DNA of 21,810 bases from contig DEAA01000022.1 in the NCBI GenBank assembly GCA_002346545.1, positions 11,209-33,018 on the forward strand. Reading direction: 5' to 3'. This DNA is from Acidobacteria bacterium UBA2994. Its GTDB lineage: Bacteria; Acidobacteriota; Vicinamibacteria; Vicinamibacterales; UBA8438. Below, one piece after another: positions 16,518-21,810 of the stretch; positions within the stretch are counted from its first letter, which is position 1, and every line of letters begins with the position of its first letter. The position numbers were made by a program, and so were the translations under genes. The notes beneath the pieces are model-generated. The model was not told the DNA's origin. It searched no databases and saw only the letters and a program-made list of their open reading frames with translations.

Positions 16518-17303
16518 ATGCCATTGCGAATCCTGATCGCAGACGACGAGGCACCAGCCCGAAACGAGCTCTGTTTTCAGCTAGAACGACTGAACGATGT
16601 CGAGATCGTAGGCCAGGCGGCAGACGGACCGCAGGCGGTCGAGCTGGCCACCCAGCATGCGCCAGATCTCTTGTTTCTCGATATTCAGATGCCCGGCCTG
16701 ACCGGTTTCGATGCCGCCAGACAGCTGCTCGACCGCGAGGTGGACAGCCACATTGTCTTCGTGACCGCGTTCGACCAGTACGCGATCGAGGCCTTCGAGG
16801 TCTGCGCGGTCGACTACTTGCTGAAACCGGTGGAGCCGACGCGCCTGGCCCAGACGATCCAACGTGTCCGGCGACTTGTCGACATCGGCGGTAAAGAGAC
16901 GCATAGCGGCCCGGCAGACAAAGAGCTCGAACGTATCGTCCAATATGTTGCGGAGCGACAAAGCCGGCGAGACCGACTGGCGGTCAAAGTCGACGAGCGC
17001 TACCTCCTAGTACAAGCTGAGGACATCGTCTATGCGTCACTCGCCGACGAAGTCATCACGGTGGTCACCGCCGCCGTGCGAGGCACCTCGAACTATCGGA
17101 CCCTGGATGAGCTACACTCGCATCTTGACCCGGCGGTGTTCTGGCGTGTGCATCGCTCACACATCGTGAACATCAACAAGATCAAGGAGATAGTCCCCTG
17201 GTTCAGCAGGAATTACATCCTGAGGATGAAGGACGGGAAGGACACCGAAATCCCGGTGAGCCGGAATCAGACCAAACGACTCCGGGAGTACCTGAGTCTG
17301 TAA
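16518..17303 (+). CDS. LytTR-family response regulator
   Basis: 261 residues. The N-terminal receiver domain has the acidic pair at 9-10, phospho-acceptor Asp55 (LLFLDIQMPG), the FVTAF threonine and the conserved lysine in DYLLKPVE. A linker leads to a C-terminal LytTR DNA-binding domain (about 155-261) with the typical FWRVHRSHIVNINKI and RNYILRMKDG strands. It belongs to the LytR/AlgR class, which binds paired direct repeats upstream of target genes, and pairs with the LytS kinase nine bases upstream. There is no Shine-Dalgarno before the ATG, so translation probably depends on coupling to the kinase gene. Targets are not visible; the downstream signal peptidase is probably only co-transcribed. 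Confidence 0.95.
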   Translation: MPLRILIADDEAPARNELCFQLERLNDVEIVGQAADGPQAVELATQHAPDLLFLDIQMPGLTGFDAARQLLDREVDSHIVFVTAFDQYAIEAFEVCAVDYLLKPVEPTRLAQTIQRVRRLVDIGGKETHSGPADKELERIVQYVAERQSRRDRLAVKVDERYLLVQAEDIVYASLADEVITVVTAAVRGTSNYRTLDELHSHLDPAVFWRVHRSHIVNINKIKEIVPWFSRNYILRMKDGKDTEIPVSRNQTKRLREYLSL

Positions 17304-17356
17304 GCGAGCCGGCGGAGAACGAGCCGTCCGTCGACCCTACGGTTCCGGCCCCTCCG

Positions 17357-18010
17357 GTGGCGTCAGCCACTCCAGCCGGCATGCTACCAGCCACGCCCGA
17401 GCCAGAACACACCGACGCGCCCCAGCCGTACCTGCTGTCGCCCAGCCAAGCCTACGAGTTGGAGCGGCGCTCGGAGCGATCCGCCCTGATCACCAGAATC
17501 GGTGAGGAGATTGTCGCCTGGCTCAAGACGTTTGCCTCGGCCGCCGTCTACGCCACCCTGATCGTGACCTTCGGTTTCCAGGTGGCGCGCGTCGAGGGCA
17601 AGAGCATGGAGCCCACCCTCGCCGATCAGGACCGCCTGATCGTTAACAAGGCGCTCTACCGGTTCTTCGATGTGCCCAAACCGGGCGACATCGTGATGCT
17701 CTACTATCCTCGCGACCCGGAAAAGTCGTTCGTCAAGCGCGTAATCGGGATGGAGGGGGACACGGTACGCATCGAAGATGGCCGCGTCTACGTCAACGAG
17801 GTACTACTGCCCGACGAGTATGTGCCAGCGGGCTACCGGAGCCATGAAAGCCATGGACCGGAGGTCGTGCAGGAAGCCCACTACTTCGTGATGGGCGACC
17901 ACCGGAACAACAGCTCGGACAGCCGTCACTGGGGCCAAGTGCCGGAGAAGTACGTGATCGGCAAGGTCCAGCTCCGCTGGTGGCCGCTGACCACCGCCAC
18001 GCTGTTCTAG
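17357..18010 (+). CDS. lepB: signal peptidase I
   Basis: 217 residues. A Pro/Glu-rich cytoplasmic N-terminal part is followed by one membrane helix (about 59-76) and the catalytic periplasmic domain. Ser83 in EGKSMEPTL is the nucleophile and Lys127 in SFVKRVIGMEGD the general base; the later box VMGDHRNNSSDSR is intact. It cleaves signal peptides from exported proteins, which would include the secreted proteins in this window. The start is uncertain: GTG 17357 and ATG 17381 are both possible and neither has a Shine-Dalgarno. The same frame is open back to 17129 without ATG, GTG or TTG. The gene ends 17 bases before the convergent acyl-CoA ligase gene. Confidence 0.93.
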   Translation: MASATPAGMLPATPEPEHTDAPQPYLLSPSQAYELERRSERSALITRIGEEIVAWLKTFASAAVYATLIVTFGFQVARVEGKSMEPTLADQDRLIVNKALYRFFDVPKPGDIVMLYYPRDPEKSFVKRVIGMEGDTVRIEDGRVYVNEVLLPDEYVPAGYRSHESHGPEVVQEAHYFVMGDHRNNSSDSRHWGQVPEKYVIGKVQLRWWPLTTATLF

Positions 18011-18027
18011 TCGCCGCCTTGCAGGGT

Positions 18028-19872
18028 CTACGCCAGAGAGCCAGAATCCGCATCCTCTGGATGCATCGGCTGGTAAATATCCTCGATCACTGACTTCCAG
18101 CGCTCCTCGACCACCCTACGCTTGACCTTGAGCGTAGGCGTTAGCTCACCTCCAGCCACCGAGAATTCGCCTGGCAACAGCGCGAACTGCTTGACCTGCT
18201 CGTAGCTGGCCAGCTCCCGGTTGGCCTCCTCCACGACCGGCGCGAAGAGAGCTCGCACGTCCGGACGGCCCACGAGCCCGTTGGGCTCGCCAGCCTCGAT
18301 TCCTCCGACCTTGAGCCGCTGGGCCAGCGCCGGAAAGTCCGGCACCAGGAGCGCCGCCACAAAGCGGCGGCGCTCCCCGACGAGCATCGCCTCGGCCACG
18401 ATGGGGTCCCGCTTCAGGAGAGCCTCGATCGGCTGCGGAGCGACGTTCTTTCCGCCGGCCGTGACGATCAGCTCCTTCTTTCGATCGGTAATCGACAGGT
18501 AGCCGTCGTCATCGAGCTTCCCGATGTCGCCGGTGTGGAACCAACCATCGCGGATGACGCCGGCTGTTGCCTCCGGGTTCTCGTAGTAGCCCAACATCAG
18601 GTTGGGCCCTCGCGCCAAGATCTCGCCGTCGTCGGCAATCCGCAGTTCGACGCTCGGCAGCACTAGTCCCACGGTGCCGAGGCGTGCCCGGCCGAACGGG
18701 TTGGCCGTGAGCACCGGTGCGGTCTCCGTCAGGCCATAGCCTTCGAGCACCGGGATCCCGGTCGCATACAGAAACTCGGCCACCTCTCGACTGAGCGGTG
18801 CGCCGCCTGAGACCACGAACCGCAGCCGTCCGCCAGTCCGATCCCGGATCTTGGACAGCACCAGACGATCGGCCAGCCTCAGCTGGACGCTGGTCAGTGC
18901 TCCGGGTTCGCCTCCTCCCAGCCGTGCGGTGGCGGCCGCATGCCCAACCCCGAGTGCCCAGGCAAAGAGCGCTTGGCGCACCCGCGGAGCGCCGGCAACC
19001 GCCTCAAGAATCCGGGCGCGGATCTTCTCATACGCCCGCGGCACTCCGGTCATGACCGTGGGCTGGATCCGCTGCATGTCGCGACCCAGGGTGTCGATGG
19101 CTTCGGCAAAGGCGATGCTCGCGCCCTTGTAGAGATACAGATAGATGACCGCCCGCTCGAGAACGTGGCTCATCGGCAGAAACGACAACGCGGAGTCACC
19201 ATCGTTGATGTCGAGGACATGGTCGACATCCACGATGTTGGACAGGAAGTTGCGATGGGACAGCATCACGCCCTTGGGCTGACCTGTCGTACCCGAGGTG
19301 TAGATAATGGTCGCTAGCGCATCAGGCTCTACCGCCTGGGTCCGCTCCTTGAACTTACGCCCCAGACCGTTCTCGGCCAGCAGACGGCGATGCCCGACGT
19401 CGACCACGCCGGCATAAGTCTGCTCTCCGTCCCCTGGTCCACCCTCCTCGACATCAATCACGACCACATGCTCGAGATCGGGCAGGCGATGCCGCTCCTC
19501 CCTTACTTTAGCGGCCTGTGACTCATCAGCCACGACCACGACTTTCGCTCCCGCGTGCGCCAGAATGTAGCCCACCTGGCTCGGCGGCAGCGTGGCGTAG
19601 ACCGGAACCGAGACGCCAGCGGCGGTCAAGGTTCCCAAGTCGGCGACCATCCACTCCGGCCGACTATCGGAGAGAATCGCCACCCGGTCGCCCGCCCCGA
19701 CCCCGAGCGCTTCGAGCCCGAGACTGAAGTCCCGCACCTCGTCGAAGAGCTCGCGGCTGGACCGCACGAGGACGGTGTCGCCCACCGACCGCCGGACATA
19801 AGCGTCTCTCGGGAACTTGCCGGCCACATGGGCCGGCAGCTCGGCCAGCGACTTCAAGACCGGCGCCATCAT
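18028..19872 (-). CDS. long-chain fatty acid--CoA ligase (AMP-forming)
   Basis: 614 residues of the ANL adenylating family, long-chain acyl-CoA synthetase type. The AMP/ATP loop YTSGTTGQPKG lies at 191-201, followed by SHRNFLSN. The later motifs EGYGLTETAPV and FHTGDIGKLDDDGYLSITDRKKE are present, the last holding the hinge Asp and linker before the small C-terminal domain. It activates fatty acids to acyl-CoA at the membrane surface for lipid synthesis or beta-oxidation. The start codon ATG 19872 overlaps the moaC stop as ATGA (a second ATG follows at 19869), so it is translationally coupled to moaC. It is the third gene of the rex operon. Length and motifs are normal; chain-length preference cannot be told. 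Confidence 0.93.
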   Translation of the reverse strand: MMAPVLKSLAELPAHVAGKFPRDAYVRRSVGDTVLVRSSRELFDEVRDFSLGLEALGVGAGDRVAILSDSRPEWMVADLGTLTAAGVSVPVYATLPPSQVGYILAHAGAKVVVVADESQAAKVREERHRLPDLEHVVVIDVEEGGPGDGEQTYAGVVDVGHRRLLAENGLGRKFKERTQAVEPDALATIIYTSGTTGQPKGVMLSHRNFLSNIVDVDHVLDINDGDSALSFLPMSHVLERAVIYLYLYKGASIAFAEAIDTLGRDMQRIQPTVMTGVPRAYEKIRARILEAVAGAPRVRQALFAWALGVGHAAATARLGGGEPGALTSVQLRLADRLVLSKIRDRTGGRLRFVVSGGAPLSREVAEFLYATGIPVLEGYGLTETAPVLTANPFGRARLGTVGLVLPSVELRIADDGEILARGPNLMLGYYENPEATAGVIRDGWFHTGDIGKLDDDGYLSITDRKKELIVTAGGKNVAPQPIEALLKRDPIVAEAMLVGERRRFVAALLVPDFPALAQRLKVGGIEAGEPNGLVGRPDVRALFAPVVEEANRELASYEQVKQFALLPGEFSVAGGELTPTLKVKRRVVEERWKSVIEDIYQPMHPEDADSGSLA

Positions 19873-20384
19873 GACCGATCCCGTCGGCGATAGGTGCCGC
19901 TACGGCCACCCGTCTTTCGAATCAACCGGATGTCTCCGATCACCATAGTCTTGTCCACCGCCTTCACCATGTCGTAGATAGTCAGCCCAGCGGCTGCCAC
20001 CGCGGTAAGCGCCTCCATCTCCACCCCGGTCTGCGCGGTCGTCCGTGCCGTCGCCTCGATCTCGTAGCCGTCGCGACGAGGACGAAGCGCCACATCGACC
20101 GACGAGAGCGGGAGCGAATGGCACAGCGGGATCAACTCGGATGTCCGCTTGGCCGCCATGATGCCTGCCAGCCGGGCAGTCTGCAACGGATCGCCCTTGG
20201 CGATCTTGCGCGCCCGGATCAATTCGAGGGCATCGGGAGTAATGGCGATGGTGCCCCGCGCCACCGCCTCCCGGTGTGTGGCGGGTTTACGTCCGACGTC
20301 AACCATCCGCACGTCGCCCTGCTCATCAACGTGCGACAGGCGGGCGCGCGGTTTACGGGGAAGGGTTCGTTTCTTGGTCGGCAT
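19869..20384 (-). CDS. moaC: cyclic pyranopterin monophosphate synthase MoaC
   Basis: 171 residues. The signatures LCHSLPL (87-93), GVEMEALTAV (120-129) and IYDMVKAVDK with catalytic Asp138 and Lys141 identify MoaC, which with MoaA converts GTP to cyclic pyranopterin monophosphate in molybdenum cofactor synthesis. It has a basic N-terminal extension of about 15 residues before the MVDVG core. No other moa gene lies in the window. It starts 26 bases after the rex stop and overlaps the acyl-CoA ligase start by four bases, so the three are one transcript. Confidence 0.96.
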   Translation of the reverse strand: MPTKKRTLPRKPRARLSHVDEQGDVRMVDVGRKPATHREAVARGTIAITPDALELIRARKIAKGDPLQTARLAGIMAAKRTSELIPLCHSLPLSSVDVALRPRRDGYEIEATARTTAQTGVEMEALTAVAAAGLTIYDMVKAVDKTMVIGDIRLIRKTGGRSGTYRRRDRS

Positions 20385-20410
20385 GATGGGTCCGAGACAC
20401 TTCGTGTAAA

Positions 20411-21052
20411 TCAGCTAACCCCGGGCTCACCGCGCGCCAGATGGAACGACAGGCTCTCGAGCGACACGGTGAAGTCGACACTCTTGAGCTTCACATCCCG
20501 AGGCACCCGGAGTGACCCGGGAGAAAAGTTGAGTACCGCCTTGATGCTCGCCTCGACCACGGTGTTCACGACCGTCTGCGCTACCCCCGCCGGCACGGCA
20601 ATGACCGCGATGGTGATGCCCTCGCGGCGGGCAACCCGCTTCAGGTCCTCAATATGATGGATGCGAACCCCACTCCGCGACTCGCGGCCCACCTTGGCAT
20701 CTAAGGTGTCGAACAACGCCACGATCCGGAACCCGTCCTGGCGAAACCCTGGATAGTCGGCCAACGCGAGTCCCAGGTTTCCGGCCCCGATGATGGCCAC
20801 GTTTAGTCGACGGTCGAGCCCGAGAATCTGGCGCAGTCGCTGCTTCAGGTCCTTGACGACATAGCCGACGCCGCGGACGCCAAAGTCGCCGAAACGGGAA
20901 AGATCTTTCCGGATCAGCGCCGCGTTCAGATCGAACTCGGCTGCGAGCACTTTCGAAGACACCGTCCGGACGCCGTCCGCGTCGAGCTTGTTGAGAAACC
21001 GGAGGTACAACGACAACCGGTTCGTCGTCTGTTCCGAAACCTGCTCCGCCAT
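20411..21052 (-). CDS. rex: redox-sensing transcriptional repressor Rex
   Basis: 213 residues. The N-terminal winged helix contains the Rex DNA-recognition block ALIRKDLSRFGDFGVRGVGY (45-64). The NAD-binding Rossmann fold has GAGNLG at 89-94 and the following ALADYPGF, and the C-terminal domain-swap helix region is present. Rex binds DNA when NAD+ is high and lets go when NADH rises, controlling respiration and fermentation genes. It is first in the rex-moaC-acyl-CoA ligase operon. A minus-strand TATACT at 21119-21114 gives a predicted leader of about 55 bases. No full Rex operator is seen near it; only one TTGTG half occurs, at 21127-21131. Confidence 0.96.
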   Translation of the reverse strand: MAEQVSEQTTNRLSLYLRFLNKLDADGVRTVSSKVLAAEFDLNAALIRKDLSRFGDFGVRGVGYVVKDLKQRLRQILGLDRRLNVAIIGAGNLGLALADYPGFRQDGFRIVALFDTLDAKVGRESRSGVRIHHIEDLKRVARREGITIAVIAVPAGVAQTVVNTVVEASIKAVLNFSPGSLRVPRDVKLKSVDFTVSLESLSFHLARGEPGVS

Positions 21053-21113
21053 CGAATCGCGACCCGATCCCTACCTCATCCGAGCGCCATCATCCGGACC
21101 CCATGCCCCCCAG

Positions 21114-21121
21114 AGTATAGT
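21114..21121. promoter_or_regulatory. symmetric -10 core between rex and the divergent secreted-protein gene
   Basis: AGTATAGT reads as TATAGT on the plus strand (21116-21121) and as TATACT on the minus strand (21119-21114). On the plus side seven bases separate it from the GTG at 21129, a leaderless arrangement. On the minus side it is the best candidate -10 for rex. No clear -35 is seen. Confidence 0.42.
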
Positions 21122-21128
21122 AGGCCTT

Positions 21129-21810
21129 GTGAGCAGGAGGGCACGCTCCCACCGCGGTCGCGCCGCCAGGTCCGGGACTCGGCTCACACTCGCGCTGCTG
21201 CTAATGACGACCTTCGGCGGCGACCTCCCATCGACGCAGAGCCAGCGCATTCCAACGACACTGGCCGCCCTGGACGCCTACGCGAGCTTCTTTCACCGGA
21301 GACAGGTCGTCGTGCAAGCGGTGTCCGAAGGGGAGTTCCAGAACGTCTTCATCACCGACGGGCCACATCGAATTCGGGCGTTGAACGTGGCTCCACCGGT
21401 CGACGGCGAAACCGAACTCCTCGAGATTGACGGCACCTACTGGGACGTGGGACGGCTGCAACCGAACGACCCCCGGCTCGATCAGTACCCAATCGCCCAG
21501 CTATCACAGGAGCTGCTTGGTAAACCATGGCCGGCCAGCGGGGAGCTCCCGCTGCTGATCGCGGACGAAACCAGACGCGCGCGCCCCGCGGACACTACGA
21601 CACTGCGGGCGATCGCCATCGCGCCACAGGACTACCGGGCTCAGCAGGTGACGGTCACCGGCAGATTTCGCGGACGCAACCTGTTCGGCGACCAGCCGGA
21701 GGCGCCGGGCGCAAGCCCGCACGATTTTGTCCTGCTGTCTGGGGATGCCTCGCTGTGGGTTGTTGGAAAAGAGCCGAAAGGACGCGACTTCGAGCTTGAC
21801 ATCATGGCTG
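21129..21810 (+). CDS. secreted protein of unknown function (C-terminus beyond window)
   Basis: Partial: 227 codons are visible with no stop. From the GTG at 21129 there is a long Arg-rich n-region (about 18 residues), a hydrophobic stretch TLALLLMTTFGG and a likely cleavage area, so it is probably exported. The mature part starts with TTLAALDAYASFFHRRQVVVQ and contains a second QQVTVTGRFRGRNLF segment; both suggest small beta-barrel, OB-like modules, but I do not recognise the family. It is read divergently from rex and may be co-regulated through the shared -10 core. A later ATG at 21204 would cut the signal peptide in half and is unlikely. Confidence 0.72.
   Translation, partial: MSRRARSHRGRAARSGTRLTLALLLMTTFGGDLPSTQSQRIPTTLAALDAYASFFHRRQVVVQAVSEGEFQNVFITDGPHRIRALNVAPPVDGETELLEIDGTYWDVGRLQPNDPRLDQYPIAQLSQELLGKPWPASGELPLLIADETRRARPADTTTLRAIAIAPQDYRAQQVTVTGRFRGRNLFGDQPEAPGASPHDFVLLSGDASLWVVGKEPKGRDFELDIMA

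Noticed and set aside
20397..20407. ACAC-TTC-GTGT repeat between rex and moaC
   Set aside because: A four-base stem is too short to call an operator or hairpin, and it does not match the Rex consensus.
21127..21140. Possible Rex operator at TTGTGAGCAGGAGGG
   Set aside because: Only the first half TTGTG matches; the second half CACAA is missing at the required 8-base spacing.

Overview
This is high-GC, gene-dense bacterial chromosome with no mobile elements, CRISPR arrays or RNA genes that I could see. The gene set (MoxR with several von Willebrand A proteins, DUF4159, DUF4175, Rex, a LytS/LytTR pair and split-type homocysteine methyltransferase) and the codon use suggest an Acidobacteriota member, perhaps of the class Vicinamibacteria. 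That placement is inference; no rRNA or marker gene is present to settle it.

Layout. Positions 1-11886 hold one tightly packed minus-strand operon of seven genes, read right to left: a secreted TPR protein with a gluzincin (HEIAH) peptidase domain, a DUF4159 protein, a MoxR AAA+ ATPase, a DUF58 protein, a BatA-type vWA membrane protein, a very long DUF4175 membrane/coiled-coil protein, and a second vWA membrane protein cut by the window edge. Most junctions overlap (GTGA or TGATG) or are a few bases wide. Positions 11927-14057 hold a small zinc-ribbon protein, a divergently read GT-B glycosyltransferase and a PmtA-like SAM methyltransferase that converges on the glycosyltransferase. Positions 14253-15155 encode a homocysteine S-methyltransferase family protein. 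Divergent from it is a plus-strand group (15186-18010): a LytS-like sensor kinase, a LytTR response regulator and signal peptidase I. Positions 18028-21052 hold a minus-strand operon rex - moaC - long-chain acyl-CoA ligase. A partial secreted protein of unknown function (21129 to the end) is divergent from rex.

How they work together. MoxR, DUF58 and vWA proteins form the known MoxR/Bat-type chaperone arrangement; here it is joined to a periplasmic metallopeptidase-TPR protein and to DUF4159 and DUF4175, a set whose joint role is not known to me. LytS and LytTR should be a two-component pair. Rex would sense NADH/NAD+ and, being first in its operon, may control molybdopterin synthesis and fatty-acid activation with itself.

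The most unusual signal outside the genes is in the promoters. Several genes have a good -10 hexamer ending only 6-10 bases before the start codon, with no Shine-Dalgarno, which suggests leaderless or nearly leaderless mRNAs. Two divergent gaps have a symmetric AT-rich core that reads as a -10 box on both strands.
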